From: Gonatopus flavifemur | Taxonomy: Eukaryota > Arthropoda > Insecta > Hymenoptera > Dryinidae | NCBI GenBank assembly: GCA_018340375.1 | Contig: JAFFJZ010000002.1 | Span: 12,046,001 to 12,110,000 of the forward strand | Reading direction: 5' to 3' | Length of the DNA: 64,000 nt | Shown here: piece by piece, positions 23,595 to 35,476 of the stretch | Layout: every line of letters begins with the position of its first letter | Position numbering within the stretch: the stretch's first letter is position 1 | The notes under the pieces: generated by a model | What the model saw: the letters and a program-made list of their open reading frames with translations, nothing else | What the model was told of the DNA's origin: nothing | Database searches by the model: none | Made by a program: the position numbers and the translations under genes

Positions 23595-23938
23595 CACGGA
23601 GAGAAATTTGTAGTTAAATTTACTATGTTATTATTGTTCCCGAGGAACAGACTGAATTCTGTCGGATTTTACTATGAAGGGCATATTTTTACTACCCCCA
23701 GCGTGTATGAACTCTGGCCCACTCTGGCCCCATTCCAGCCCAGGCTTGGACCTATATTGGCAAAATGGGGCCCATGCTGGCCCGGGGTGGGCCCCATGGT
23801 ATATACATGCTAGGGTACGGTACAACGATAGAATGCTGATCATATTTACTATGTTTTATGGGGGAACCTGTCATAGTTCAGTCTGTTCCTCGGGAACAAT
23901 AATAACATAGTAAATTTAACTACAAATTTCTCTCCGTG
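23595..23938. mobile_element. CAC-shell foldback MITE, filled copy
   Basis: The arms CACGGAGAGAAATTTGTAG and CTACAAATTTCTCTCCGTG continue pairing for more than 60 bases (through TTAAATTTACTATGTTATTA and CCCGAGGAACAG). TA flanks both ends (23593-23594 and 23939-23940). A GGGCCC-word element is inserted at 23696-23815. An unfilled relative lies at 42921-43122. Confidence 0.88.
23696..23815. mobile_element. CCC-shell GGGCCC-word element nested in the 23595 MITE
   Basis: It starts CCCCAGCGTGTAT and ends ATATACATGCTAGGG, with TAC on both sides (23693-23695 and 23816-23818). Its whole core is a GGCCC/GGGCC word array (CTCTGGCCCACTCTGGCCCC, TGGGGCCCATGC). The match of ends with 39911-40243 shows it is a separate family. 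Confidence 0.72.
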
Positions 23939-23999
23939 TACTCTCTTCCCATATAGTGTCGATATTTCGTTACCTTTCTTTTCCCTTATCATAGATAAC

Positions 24000-25200
24000 G
24001 TACCCTTACAATTTTTCTCGGGTCATTTTCGCTTTCTCTTGAGTTTATCTCTTCTCAAGACCCAAAAACTTTACTTCTCATCATGGAAATCTGAAGATAG
24101 AGAAGACATCTTACTTTCTATCATGTGGCCAACAATTTGTTCAATTAAAATTGTTCTCGTACTCCAAATGATTCGAAATTCAATTGAAAGACTCCTCGTT
24201 TCGAATGGCAATCGCTAAACAACGTTATCAGCATTCGCGTACCACAAATATTCCAAGAAAGATGTATGCATATTTTAACGCTCTGGTAAAAGAAAATCTA
24301 CCCGTTAATCTTCGTCACGATTGAACTTTAGCTTGGAATTTTGAAATCTTTCGTTGCCCCGATGGAAGGATTAATTTTCATCAACTTCTGTTCTTTGATA
24401 GAATCAATTTTGATTGAAATAAATCTCACGAATCAGGCTTAATCATCATTATTATCTTCCGACCTATCATCTTTCTTCTTCTCTAATCGTTCTCGTGCCA
24501 GAAGAAATGTCACGCGAGTACGTTCTATCTCCGTGTGTATTTCACTATGTAAGAAGCCAAGATGAATTCTTCTTTCAGTCGTTGAAGAACGACGTTAATT
24601 TCACGGAGCATCTCTGGAATCGTGAAATGAACATCGCGCAAAAGCACAGCTTCCCTTTCATCGAAGAAATTGTATCAGCTCATCTTCGGTTTATAATATC
24701 GATGATATTTTTCCTTAGCTTGTTCGATTGAGTTGATGCAAGTACATCGTAAATCTTGTGTTACTTGTCCTGTTTCGCATTTTCACTTGGCACAGAATAT
24801 TTTTTGTTCAACGATTGTCGACTTTATTCAAAAATATCGCTAAGGTCGATGTAAAAATATGTTTCTGATATTTGATTGAATATCTCTTCGGCAGTTGTTC
24901 GGATAAGAATTTCGAAATAATTGGCAAATTTCGCAAAATAGTAATCTCTCAAGCGTTTGCGGAGAGAAAAGATTAGTTGTGATAACTATTTAAATTGTAA
25001 GCGCTTATGTACTCAACTATTTCTTCCATTGATTCAACTAATTTTTTTAGTACACTATTTTGAGTTGATTGAATCAATCGATAAATTTGTTATTCTATCG
25101 AGAAAACATGGGTTGCAAGTTACTTATTTTAGCTAATCTTTTTTTTCCATGTTGTTATATTCCTGTCCAGGGTACTCAAGATTTTCAAAATGTTACTTTA
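24000..25200. other. no feature seen
   Basis: AT-rich sequence. The open frame 24495-24731 has no recognisable domain, splice context or repeat. Confidence 0.35.
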
Positions 25201-25212
25201 GCATAAATTCCA

Positions 25213-25546
25213 CACTGAAAGAAAGTATCAATCACTGTTACGTAACAAAAATAATACAAAGAGACCCAACCATGTTCTTAGTAAATTTAACTATTTTTTC
25301 AGTTACCATGACCATTTTTTGGTAACCACAATTATGAAAATGTATTAGGGTTCCTGGTGGAAATGAAGCGTTAAAGCGCAACAAAAGCGTGAGAAGAACG
25401 CAAGCGAAGAGTCACCTAAGCGTAATTTAGGAGGGAATTGGAACATTTTTTTCACGTTTCGTTTGTTTCAATATCCGATTATTCCATTTTTGGATTTTCA
25501 CCAGGAATCCCTTTTATAGATTTAACAAATTTTATTCCTCTCAGTG
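25213..25546. mobile_element. CAC-shell MITE with CA target duplication
   Basis: Ends CACTGAAAGAAAGTATC and ATTCCTCTCAGTG are flanked by CA on both sides (25211-25212 and 25547-25548). The core contains GTTACGTAAC, GGTAACC and ACCATG words. A smaller element occupies 25348-25511. Confidence 0.75.
25348..25511. mobile_element. nested element with GGG-TTCCTGGTGGAAAT ends
   Basis: The inverted ends GGGTTCCTGGTGGAAAT and ATTTTCACCAGGAATCCC enclose an AAGCG-word stretch (GAAGCGTTAAAGCGC, GAACGCAAGCG). The termini belong to the C/G-rich shell type seen at 23696, 39911, 50192 and 53635. Confidence 0.6.
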
Positions 25547-25559
25547 CATGTCTTAAATA

Positions 25560-27370
25560 ATTTACAAATGTATTAAGAGATCCGGAAGCATTGGATTTAT
25601 GCAAACAAGATTAATCATGAATGGCAGAAAAATTATATTCATTTCTTCAAATGTAGATCAAATGTACTCATTTCAAACTTATTTGGAAATCTCGTTTACG
25701 GAGTTTCTGTCACTCTTTTGAAATCTAGAGAACTGATTCGATGTCTTGGAGTCGGTAAAGTTCCATGAACAATGTATGTAGAGAAGAACACCTCAGAGAA
25801 AGAAATCTTTTCTCAACGAGTAGATATATTTAGTAGAATTATTGATGTCTATTGTATCAAGTGAATCACAGGGCAGAATTAGTTGAACATTCTATTTAAA
25901 TCAATCTTCACTCATACGAGAAAGATGTTTTTCCAAGTACAATTGTTTTGTTTCAAACAACACTCTGCTCTTCAACTATACCTTTTTCGAATTACAACAC
26001 GTATGACTACTTTAAAGAATTCAAGCGAGAGTCAATCACGAGGATACTTTTAGGTTCTGCGAATACAAGAACTCGTTCCGTGATTATTTTCTTACGCAAT
26101 TCCTGCATCGTTCGATGAATGAAATGATTATACTTGTTTGTTCAGGAATCTAGAAGAAATGTTATTGTACATCGAAACGATTTCAACAAAGTATCAAATT
26201 CTCACAATGTTTAATTGTGTCGCAATTTCTTTTATCTTCGTGAGATGCAATACGTGTTTCAGGTTCATTAAGTGAGAATTGTGAGGATAACGAGTGAAAG
26301 TGCAGGGGTCAGAACATTAAGTTGTCAGGGATCTTGGAAGTGTTCTATTCTTTAAATGTACGCTGTTTCGAAGTATATAAAGGTGAATGGAAGAGGAATA
26401 GTAAATCCAGGAACAGGGAAATCCAATTGACCCACAACAGTTCGGAATAATAGGAAAAAATCATGATTAGATAGAAACGATCTTGAGGTTTTATTCTTGT
26501 GTTGGAATTATTACACATTTTTTGTGGATATATCGATTATTCCTTATCGATTCATCAATATGAAGCACAAAGTAGTTGGTATAGTATTTTACAGGCATAT
26601 TTCACGATCGAAATGCAACTTTTCTTCAGTTGGGAAGAATTTGATTTCAAGCTCAGTTTGTGGATTATGAATATATTTGAATTTTTTGAAGAATTCAGAT
26701 ATCTCGAAAACACTGCGGTTAACTTCATTGAATTTACTACCATTTCCCGAGTTGGAAAAAGGCAGAGTTGAGGAGAACAATTGAATCACTCTATAATACA
26801 CTCCGTTCAGAAATTATAGCGATCTAAAATTCTGAATTTTCATCGACTGAAATCCAAGAAATGTTTTATCGTTATGATTCAAAAACGGAACACACTGAAA
26901 TAATTCGCTTATTCTCCATGGAATCTGCCTTCTACGCTGCGGAAAGAACTTCCACAAAAAAGTTTGCAAGGTTTCCAACGGAAAATTCTTTTAATAAATC
27001 CACAAACAATTTTGGTGGTGACATTTCCAATAATTTTGATCAGTTGACAAACCTTTTTTTCAGAAGCGACAAAAATTGTTAAAAAATTCACAAATCCATA
27101 AGTTTTTCACCATACTTGTGTTATTGGAGATTCTAAACTATTTTTTACAGTGTACTCAGTTCAGAAAACGCTATTATATTCAAGGACAAGAATTGCAGCG
27201 TTTCTGAGATGATTGGATGTTTTGAAAAATCTGAAAACATTCATGTTTCAAAAACTCAGCCTCAAATTTTATTCTATTTCGACCATAGAAACGTAGAATA
27301 CGTTTGAGCAATACGATCCACCAATTTCAGGACACCCTGCACTGTGAAAAATATTTGTGAATTTCCAAAA
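25560..27370. other. no gene seen
   Basis: AT-rich sequence with unconvincing ORFs. The section ending TTTTTTACAGTG at about 27150 resembles the right end of a CAC-shell MITE, but I could not identify the matching left end. Confidence 0.35.
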
Positions 27371-27382
27371 AGGAAAATATGA

Positions 27383-27512
27383 TAAAAAAACTTATCCCAA
27401 CAGAACCAAAATTTGCGTAAATCCAGGGAACGTCCAAATACGTCTCTCAGACGGCTCTCGGAGCTCCAAAGGACGTATACAGATTTTAGGTCCTGTTGGG
27501 GTATAGTTTTTT
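27383..27512. repeat. short foldback
   Basis: The arms CTTATCCCAACAGAACC and GGTCCTGTTGGGGTATAG pair, and inner blocks (ACGTCTCTCAGACGGCTC, GGACGTAT) add further pairing. It is probably a small MITE or the core of one. It abuts a dispersed repeat beginning at about 27525. Confidence 0.6.
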
Positions 27513-27524
27513 GATGTTGCGGAA

Positions 27525-27695
27525 ATTTCAATCGTTTATAGAAACGAAACGAAACTTCAAACTCACAAAATTTGATGAATAAATTGAAAACATGGCTTAG
27601 AAGAAGTACTACAAAATTTTGGATCTATAGCAGTGAAGTATTTCGTCGTTCAATTTCTAATCCACTTCAATAAACAATTCAAACTTCAGCAATGT
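27525..27695. repeat. dispersed repeat, copy 2
   Basis: A diverged copy of the repeat at 16440-16700, same orientation, recognisable from CAATCGTTTATAGAAACGAA, CAAAATTTTGGATCT and CACTTCAATAAACAATTC. Confidence 0.55.
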
Positions 27696-27889
27696 GATTT
27701 TTGAATTTCCAAATTATTTTTCGGACTTACAAAAATATTTTTTCGAAATTTCAATCAAACTGTTTGGGAATTTACTGGGAAATGTTTGGTAAACAACTTT
27801 GAAACTTTTTTTTCTATAGTGTGCCTAATTCCTTCAAATTTTGATTCTCCTCTTGGCATATTTCATATGAAAAGAGAATAATCTGAATA

Positions 27890-28111
27890 GACTGTTAGAA
27901 AAAATTTGTGAATTTCACACAAAAAATTTGGAAGCAATTAATACACACTTTTGTGTATTGAATTCACTACAGATTTCATGAGATTCGAACCATTTCAAGA
28001 TAATATTGTGTTTGAATTTCAATAAAAGTGTGGGAGATTTAATACAAAAATATGTGTGTTAATTGCTTCCAAACTTTTGTATCAAAATTAATACAAATAT
28101 TTTTCACAGTG
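27890..28111. mobile_element. MITE of the TTTGGAAGCAATTAA family, copy 1
   Basis: The inner arms TTTGGAAGCAATTAATACAC and GTGTGTTAATTGCTTCCAAA are inverted repeats. The right end TTTTCACAGTG is followed by TA (28112-28113), and the left end is worn (TA then GACTGTTAG). A near-full copy lies at 63617-63858 and a fragment at 46680-46790. Confidence 0.75.
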
Positions 28112-28788
28112 TATTCTTAATGATTTCAACCAAAAAATTCCGACTACGTACTATCATTCCAATGTTGATTTGTTGGTGAAAAGTGTGTGTTAATTATGCC
28201 ACAACATGTATTGGAATTTTCCCATAAAAATTTTCCACAAGATGTGCTTTATTTTCAGAATACCTCAAATGTTAGATTGCCATTCCTTGTGAAATGTCAT
28301 TTATCGTACGAAGATAACAAGCTGCTTTGGAAAAGGGGAAATAATACAGCACTCAGGTTCTTCCAATCCATCACGCGTGTTGCGACTTTTATCACATCAG
28401 ATGTTCTTAAACTCCATAGAAGGAGAAAAGTCAATAAAGCTGAATTTTCACACCGTGGTTCTAGATTGACTCTAGAGACGTGCACATTTTTTTAATATTC
28501 TCCAATAGAATAAGAAATATAATTACTGAACGTATTTGAAGCTCACGTATAAGGAATTACTTTCATTCAACTCAGCTCTAGGTTCTAGATATATATTTTT
28601 TCACGTACCACTTTTGGATACGTGAACTGTATCTGTACTGATTCTCTTGAACGCAACATTAACCTCTCATATGAATTCGATTGTGAATTCATATCGAACT
28701 ATTTGAATCATGGAAGCTGCAGTTCGAAAGATGCAGTTTTCTATCGATGTGGGTGGTTTTATCGCAAATCGCTCTAGTCTTTTTCCAA

Positions 28789-29031
28789 CCTGTCACGAAA
28801 TTCCAGCTTCGAAATTTACCTGCGTTTCCAGCTGGGATTCCTTATTTCCAGGTAGAATTCCAGCTAGAATTTCAACTCCAACGTGGGATTTCAGTTGAAA
28901 TTTTTGATCCCAGTTGGAGTGTCAGTTGGAATTGGGAATCCCACATGGAATCCAGTTGGGATTCTGGATTCTGCAGGTAAATTTCAGATCTGGAATCCAC
29001 GTGGAAATTCCAGCTGGATTTTTGTAACAGG
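28789..29031. mobile_element. CCTGTCAC-ended element with a CCAGCTGG word array
   Basis: The ends CCTGTCACGAAATTCCAGC and CAGCTGGATTTTTGTAACAGG form an inverted pair. The core is saturated with CCAGCTGGGATTCC-like words and CCACGTGG variants. The same family, with many identical words, lies at 60761-60954 in the opposite orientation. Confidence 0.7.
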
Positions 29032-29032
29032 A

Positions 29033-29123
29033 TAGGCCATGCAAAGTCTACCAGGCCTTTATGAGAGACATGCAGGACCTGATGAAGCTTCGTAATAGCT
29101 TAGAGAATTCCTGGAGTGATGTA
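29033..29123. repeat. AAGGCCTTG-word fragment
   Basis: A degenerate copy related to the element at 50192-50320: AGGCC words followed by TTAGAGAATTCCTGGAGTGAT, matching the right end of that element. Its left terminus is missing. Confidence 0.5.
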
Positions 29124-29927
29124 TATTTTCATAATGCTCCTGATTATTTTACAGTATTTGATAGTTTGTCCGTCGCAAAACGTGGTCGATGGACTTAACA
29201 TGGATGGGGGCAGAGATAAGAAGGTGGTCGATTAATTTGCCAAGACGAGGATGAAAGACGGAGGTTTCGAACGAATGACGGAGCGGAAAGAATATTAATG
29301 CGAACTGCCATTGGTATGATCAAGTACCATGCTTCCCGCTTCGGTTACACTCATTTTTTATGCGTCGTTACGCATACGTAGGTACTAATGAGATAAAGCA
29401 GACGTGGGTAATAATAAGATGAACTGAATTCTCAGTAACGTTCGATCAACAAATTGTCCTTAACTAAACTTTTCCAAGTAAAAATGAATTCAATGAGAGA
29501 GAAGAGAATTATTAGCAGAGGGTATAGTGACTTGTGAGAGTGGCGATTGATTCAATATCAATTGAAGAAGAAAAGTGTTGAACTATATTGATGAGAAAAC
29601 TTATCATCACTTGGGAAAAATTCAAATCTAATGGATTAGATTTAAAAAATGGGAAAATCAATGTTCTCCAGGTCGACTTAGATTCATAGAGATTTTTATG
29701 AAGATGTAATTAATTCTTTTCAAAAGCGTTCAATCTTCAGGAACCACTTGAAAGTGGAGGGAATAGGCCATTGATACACGTAAATTGTAATTAATCAATG
29801 TGAGATTTTGTATTGATTGAGACCTACCTAGATCTCAATCATTTTTTTCCGGGCAACTTACAAGAATTCATCAGTGATCCGATCGTTGATGTATCAACAA
29901 GGTTTGAGGTTATAAACTCACAGCCAC

Positions 29928-30068
29928 TTCAATTCTAGAGTGAATTTTTCAGTTTAGAAGAGTGGGAGTCCACTCGAAAGGAGTGAAAATCCCACTCGAA
30001 GCGGACTGGCTCACTTCTAAGACTTAGTGGAGTGAAACGAGCAGTTTTTCACCCTTTCAGATTTAGAG
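29928..30068. repeat. GTGAAAATCCCACTCGAA family, copy 1 of 3
   Basis: Ordered blocks TTCAATTCTAGAGTGAATT, CACTCGAAA-GAGTGAAAATCC, GGCTCACTTCTAAGA and GAGTTTTTCAC recur at 38358-38497 and 58797-58957. Words GTGAG/CTCAC and CACTC/GAGTG give internal self-complementarity. No target duplication is found. Confidence 0.65.
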
Positions 30069-30070
30069 AG

Positions 30071-30385
30071 TACCAGCGTACCATCCGAGTGAAGATTTTG
30101 TGTGCAAGATTTCTCCGACCTGAACTCATGAAAATGTCTGAAATGTTCAGGGAATAATCTTTGATACTTTACCAATTGCTGTACAGAGCCCAAATCTTCA
30201 AGTTCGAAAACAAATTTTCTTTTACCGACTGAGAAAAAATGTTTTTTTTCGGAATTGAAATTTTGGGCTCTTTACAGCAATTGGCGAAGTATCAAAGATT
30301 GTTCCCTGAAAATTTCAAATATTTTCATGGGATCAGTTCGGAGAAATCTTGCACACAAAATCTTTACTCGGATGGTACGCTGGTA
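30071..30385. mobile_element. foldback MITE
   Basis: The arms TACCAGCGTACCATCCGAGT and its complement (30366-30385) continue pairing inward through TTTTGTGTGCAAGATTTCTC and AAAGATTGTTCCCTGA, leaving a small central loop near 30225. The ends are related to the ATACCAGCGAC foldback at 33905. No coding sequence. Confidence 0.82.
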
Positions 30386-30564
30386 TCCCCTTAACAGCAG
30401 TATGAAACACCAGCAATCAGTTTTTGGGGGATGGTATACTCGCTTGTTAAATTATTGAATATAGCATGTAATAATGAGAGTATCAAGTTCTGAAACTTTA
30501 ACCAGTTCCATTAGTTCCTTGAATAGTTTTGATCATATAATATTGTGTTTGGTCTTCATAACTA

Positions 30565-30816
30565 CACTGTAAAAAAACAATTGGAATTTTCCTCTGTACA
30601 TCAACTAGAAAATTCCAATCACTGATTAAGAAATCAATTTCCAGTATATTTGTATGAAATTTTCCATACATTTATCTAAAAATTCCAAACTTTATGGGAT
30701 TTTTTCCAACATTTCACAGTGAATTTCCGGACAAGTTGGGAAAATTCCTAACGCATGTATGCGTTGAGTACTTCACATGAATACATAGGAATTTTCCGAT
30801 AAAATTGTTTACAGTG
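30565..30816. mobile_element. CAC-shell MITE with a GGAATTTTCC word array
   Basis: Ends CACTGTAAAAAAACAATTGG and AAAATTGTTTACAGTG lie between TA dinucleotides (30563-30564 and 30817-30818). The core repeats GGAATTTTCC, GAAAATTCC and CATAC/GTATG words. No coding sequence. Confidence 0.82.
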
Positions 30817-30999
30817 TAACCTTTCACAGTTAAAGAACAACTATGAATAGCTGTTATTCAGTTGATGTTATCAGCATTTTTTTTCTTCAGTACAAGGAAA
30901 CCTTCAAATTTTTCTACGTAGCACAATAACGGCGCGATTCGAGACTTCGAAATATAAATTTCATAAATTCATTATCTTCATTATAGCATATATTACACC

Positions 31000-32530
31000 G
31001 AAAGTAAAGTGTGTGAGAAAAATTGCAAGCTCAAAATGTGAATTCAGTAATGTAATTATCTTATGAAGAATATCATATTATATATTGTGAAATTTTCTTA
31101 TTCCAAACCTCGAAGCGCTCTGTTTTCATCCTACAGAGTCCATTTTTACAATTTCTTTTTTCCGTGTATAATAAGATTTCGCTTTGCTCTAACCTTCTTA
31201 TCATAAAATCACGAATCCCTCAACAAAACAATTGAAAATCCACACAAAAAAAACGATTGAGAGATCAAAGCAAGACAAAAAGAAAGAAGAAAAATACAAC
31301 GAGGTTTCATAAAAGCAGAAATATAATATTGATCCTCGGTACCAATTGATTCCACGTTCACTTCTCATTTTACACCATCATTTACAATCTATTGTAATTT
31401 ACAGACTATTTGTTCTTTCTTTGCAAATAAATATTTTCCCTCAATACAGTGACAAAAACATTCCTTGGACGTCATTCGACGCTCATTTGAGATCGACAAG
31501 TTAATAGAACTCCTTTTATCGAAGTAAAAAAAACCAATATGTTTTTTTCTTCTTTCCAGTGAATACTTCACTTCACCCAGTACAGAAGAAATCTTCATTT
31601 GAAACGAAAACATTTCAGAATCATCTTTAATTCATGAATTCAATATTTTGTATCCGTATGAAAGTATAAGTCAACCGAATGATTATTTGAAATAGATGTT
31701 ATGTATCAGAATTTATAGTCTTGAGCGTTCAAATGTTTATCGCTCCACTGACATACGAAGCGCCATTTATACGCTCTCATACGAATGCGCTTGAATTGTT
31801 ATCACTATTGTACTATTTTGTTCTCTCGAAGTGGAACGTAATATCAATTTTCCATCAGTGTATTTTTTCGATATTGACATCCTAAGGTACCCTGGAATAG
31901 AATATCGAAATATTTTTTGTTCATCACTTCTGTATTTCGCAATCTACAATTTCCGATTATCTTGTGAACATTTGGGCTCGAATATGAGCCACGTGATTTA
32001 CGGTTACGATCACGTTAGGCTTCTTGTTACCTCGTTTTTTCCGTTCTCCAGTTCTTTGGTCTCTCCCTTCGAAGTGAAGAGAAAAAGAAAACGTTTCTAT
32101 CAAAATGAATACATTTTCGAACGTAATTGGATCATAGTTTGTAATTTGATTACATTTAACTTGAAGGAAGTCGCATATGAATCGAACATACATATTCATA
32201 CAGGGTGCTCGTATATTTTAGATGCGGAAGAACAAAATTAGCACATGAGCAGAATATTTCATTAAAAATTCGTGGGATAGGTATCGCGTAATGAAACTGT
32301 CATCTTCATCATAATTACGGAAATAATGGAATAACTTGATAGTATTCTTGTGCATTTTGCTTATGAAGTGTGGGTGTTACCCGACTATTGTATGTGAACA
32401 TTTTATAGTGACGTGATGAAATGAAAATCATCCAGAGATGAGATGATATTTTGTATTCAAATATTCGAATGTTGAATTCATGAATCATTGTCATTTTATT
32501 ATGCTTATGTCTATGAACCAATCTGACCCC
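31000..32530. other. no gene seen
   Basis: A worn CAC-shell element may lie at about 30995-31168 (CACCGAAAG ... TTTTTTCCGTGTA). The 136-codon frame at 31831-32241 is not supported by any motif or splice site and looks like chance. Confidence 0.35.
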
Positions 32531-32531
32531 A

Positions 32532-32798
32532 GTGCCCAAACATTTAATTGGTTTATGTAGATTTTTCACGCCTCAACTGATCTCACAGTAACATATTGAT
32601 AGTCCATCAACATGGTCAGAAGAATAAAAGGAAGCCCCAACGTTTCAGTTTGTCACTCGGGATTATTTCATGGAAATAAATTCAAAAACAACGTTCTTGA
32701 CTGGAGATTTTACAAAAAATGGATGGGCACAGGCTAGACAGTGCGTTACAAAACTAGCTAGAAACCAACCTAACATCTGGGAAAACTAGCTGGGGCCA
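32532..32798. repeat. dispersed repeat, copy 2 of 2
   Basis: Direct copy of 19378-19746 with an internal deletion. It shares GATAGTCCATCAACA, TCACTCGGGATTATTT and ACAAAACTAGCTAGAAACC. Confidence 0.7.
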
Positions 32799-32824
32799 TC
32801 TAATTCCCAATCATAATTTCTTCA

Positions 32825-33047
32825 CACTGTGGATGGAATTTGTCCCTTCATCGTAGGAAAATTGTTTTTTCATTAAAAATGAGGGATTTTTTCACCACTT
32901 TGAGGAATTATATTGTTTTTTTGGGTGTTGAATCCTTCACAAATGAAGGAAAAGTTCATCGCATTATGGTAAAAAATTTCCCATCCATGGAAGAACTTTG
33001 CTACCATCATTTGTCGAGGGAAAATTCCATCATTATTTCTCACAGTG
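32825..33047. mobile_element. CAC-shell MITE, inverted relative of 18008-18220
   Basis: Termini CACTGTGGATGG and ATTATTTCTCACAGTG. The interior is the reverse complement of the 18008 copy (GAATCCTTCACAAATGAAGG, CTTTGAGGAATTATATTG). Flanks are CA on the left and TA on the right, so this pair has diverged at one side. Confidence 0.72.
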
Positions 33048-33059
33048 TAGACTCTTATT

Positions 33060-33675
33060 ACATTTTTCGTCAGTCTCATTGTGGGATTTCGAAATGAAAC
33101 CAAAATAGTTTCCAATAACATTCAGAAAATGTGGTGAGAAGTAAGAATATGGATGATCATAATTTTTCAATTTTTTCCTTGGAGGAGTCAAAATTAGAAC
33201 ATGAGTGAGGAGAAAATTGATCCCTTACAGCGAATAAGACATTTATATTGGTGACAATATATCATTAATGCACTTATTCACTCAAGTGAGTCAGTTGACT
33301 CTTTTACATGATTGCAGATCTGACCTAAGTTATTCATTCATTAGTATATATCCGTAGTGACTATTAGAAGTCTAATAATCAATGTCTTTGACTTGTCATA
33401 GAGTTGTGATAGACTCCTGCATAATGAGAATATTCTAAGAAATCCACCAACAGTTCTTCTCAAGCTTCGACAAAATCCAGAATTCTTGACTTTGCATGCG
33501 TTTGAAATAAACTTTCTTTTGATTTATGTCCACGTTTGTGGTACAGTCTCCAAAGCCCACCCTGAATCTCTTATATCGAAATCCTGACGAATATGGTTAT
33601 TATTCTTCCAACTTGCATACTTCAAAGTTGGGATATGTTACAATACGAATATTCGTTGCGAGATTCAATCTTGAG
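33060..33675. other. no feature seen
   Basis: AT-rich sequence without recognisable coding or repeat structure. Confidence 0.35.
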
Positions 33676-33679
33676 TACA

Positions 33680-33897
33680 CACAGGGAAAAATAATACAAT
33701 AAAATTTACAACATTTTCTAGTGGATTAGTACCTGAATGTCTTCTCATCTCTTGAGAAGTACTCCTCAAATGTGGAACGAAATATTACAAGTCCGATGAT
33801 TTTTACTACGTTTCATGAAGAAGCCTTCGTGACCCTCAAGTACTTGTGACGACATTTGACCGAATAATACTATTTTAATACATTATTTTTCTCCGTG
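33680..33897. mobile_element. CAC-shell MITE with CA target duplication
   Basis: Ends CACAGGGAAAAATAATAC and GTATT...TTTTTCTCCGTG, with CA at both flanks (33678-33679 and 33898-33899). The core contains CTTGAGAAGTACTCCTCAA, AAGTACTTG and similar words. A few bases to the right begins a second foldback. Confidence 0.72.
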
Positions 33898-33904
33898 CAT
33901 CAAT

Positions 33905-34160
33905 TGAGGGGATACCAGCGACCCCTGACGATGCAACCCGAGCCAAATCTTATCTAACAAATTATTAGAAAATAAAGCAATAAAAGGCAAATATCGCTCT
34001 GTGAAGATAATCTTTATTGATCGAAGAAGGTTTGTACAGAGCGATATTTCGATTTCATTCCTCTGTGTTTGAGTAATTTAATTGTCAGAACAGTTTTGGT
34101 TGTGTCCTTTTCTGACCGATGGGTCTGGTTGCATCTTCAGGGGTCGCTGGTATCACCTCA
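33905..34160. mobile_element. foldback MITE, ATACCAGCGAC family
   Basis: The left arm TGAGGGGATACCAGCGACCC pairs with the right arm ending CGCTGGTATCACCTCA, and inner blocks (GATGCAACC/GGTTGCATC, AAATATCGCTCTG/CAGAGCGATATTT) extend it. A half-copy lies at 17335-17535. No coding sequence. Confidence 0.82.
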
Positions 34161-34195
34161 AGACTTCCAGAACAATGGATAGATGAGAATCTCAA

Positions 34196-34711
34196 GTAGA
34201 AATTCCAATAGATTTTCGTTGCTGGATTAACAAACTGTTTGCTGATGCAGCAAAAATCTTGCTATGTTTATCTACACTGTCGGCTTGCGAGACGAGCGAG
34301 TGTTTGCTGAGATACACTGACAGAAAAACGATCTGGGTGAAACATTCATGGTCGCAATAACTTGAAATCTGGTTCAATTCAGTAGGAAATGTGGTTGTGA
34401 TGTTCAGAAAAAGTGGTCGAAGCCAAAATTCACTATATATTCTGGTTATCTGGTTTTTCTAACCTGAAAAATGTAGTTAATTTTTGCTTCAACCACTTTT
34501 TCTGGACCCCACAATTACGGTTCTTGGTGAATCGAACGAGATTTCAAGTTATCGCGACCACGAACGTTTCAACCAGGTCGTTTTTCTGTCAGTGTAGCAT
34601 AAATTTTGCTGCGATAGCAAATTTTTCACCAACTTCGCAAAAAGATTTTTCACCCATCAGCGAAGAAAATGTTTGAAAATTGTTGTGTTAGCGAATTTTC
34701 CTTCTGCGTGA
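34196..34711. mobile_element. TTTGCTG/CAGCAAA word-array MITE, copy 2, interrupted
   Basis: The TTTGCTGATGCAGCAAAA-type words mark this as a relative of 6457-6826. The right end TTCTGCGTG (to 34711) is recognisable and the left end is worn. A second MITE (34315-34594) sits in the middle. Confidence 0.7.
34315..34594. mobile_element. CAC-shell MITE nested in the word array
   Basis: Sharp inverted ends CACTGACAGAAAAACGATCT and GTCGTTTTTCTGTCAGTG with TA on both sides (34313-34314 and 34595-34596). Pairing continues through GGTGAAAC/GTTTCAACC, GTCGCAATAACTTGAAAT and GAAAAAGTGGTCGAAGC. It is a clear later insertion. Confidence 0.88.
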
Positions 34712-34746
34712 AGAGTTATACAAAGCATTCCAGCCACAACAAACTG

Positions 34747-34941
34747 CACAGAGAGAAATAATTACTATCTTCAACAATATATATTCTGCTTGTTCCAAGA
34801 AATTCATTTCTCCAAAAATATTTTCTCGATTCAAGAAAATTTCTCTTGGCTCCACACCATGTCAGCTGCATTCAAGAATATATATTCTTAAAAATATTCG
34901 AGAATATATTTTCTTGGTATTAGTCATTATTTCTCTCAGTG
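34747..34941. mobile_element. CAC-shell MITE with TG target duplication and AAGAATATATTCTT words
   Basis: Ends CACAGAGAGAAATAATTAC and CATTATTTCTCTCAGTG, with TG at both flanks (34745-34746 and 34942-34943). The core repeats CAAGAATATATTCTTG-like palindromes. A following segment (34950-35110) built on ATTCATTGAATGG words may be a further worn element. Confidence 0.75.
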
Positions 34942-35476
34942 TGGATCTATTTTTTCCTGATTGTTTTTACATTGAAACGAATGGTGGTTCAATTGTTCCT
35001 TATTGTAATTCATCAATGAATTACAATACCGAATGGGATGTGTCAGGAGTATCACTGAATCCGATTCAATGGTCCCATTCATTGATGGGATTCAACAGAT
35101 TTTCAAACCACAATATCCCATGCAACAAAAGTTGCAATGCAACCGTCGCTCTTACGTTGTTTATCGAGTTCACGCAAGGTTGCTGGAAATTTGCTACGCA
35201 CGTGATTGAAAGTTACTCATTGAAAGAACTCAAGCTAAGATCCTAGATTTACAGCATATTGTTGCATTTTGCTGTTAGGGATGTGAATCGTATATGATGA
35301 CGAATGAGAAAAAGCTTCTCGAGCAGTATAGTTTATTTTTCATGAAAACAATTCTGAAATTCTCTTTGGAACTGGGAAACCCACGCGTGTCCTTGAAGGG
35401 TTAGCATTGATTGTAAGAAGTAAGTCTAATGAAAACATGTGCCATGAAATTTATGATTATTCTTTTCTTTTTTCAG

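Noticed and set aside
31831..32241. 136-codon plus-strand open frame
   Set aside because: No family resemblance and composition like the surrounding AT-rich DNA.
34914..35246. 110-codon plus-strand open frame
   Set aside because: It starts inside the right end of a CAC-shell MITE and runs through ATTCATTGAATGG-type repeat words, so it is a by-product of repeats.
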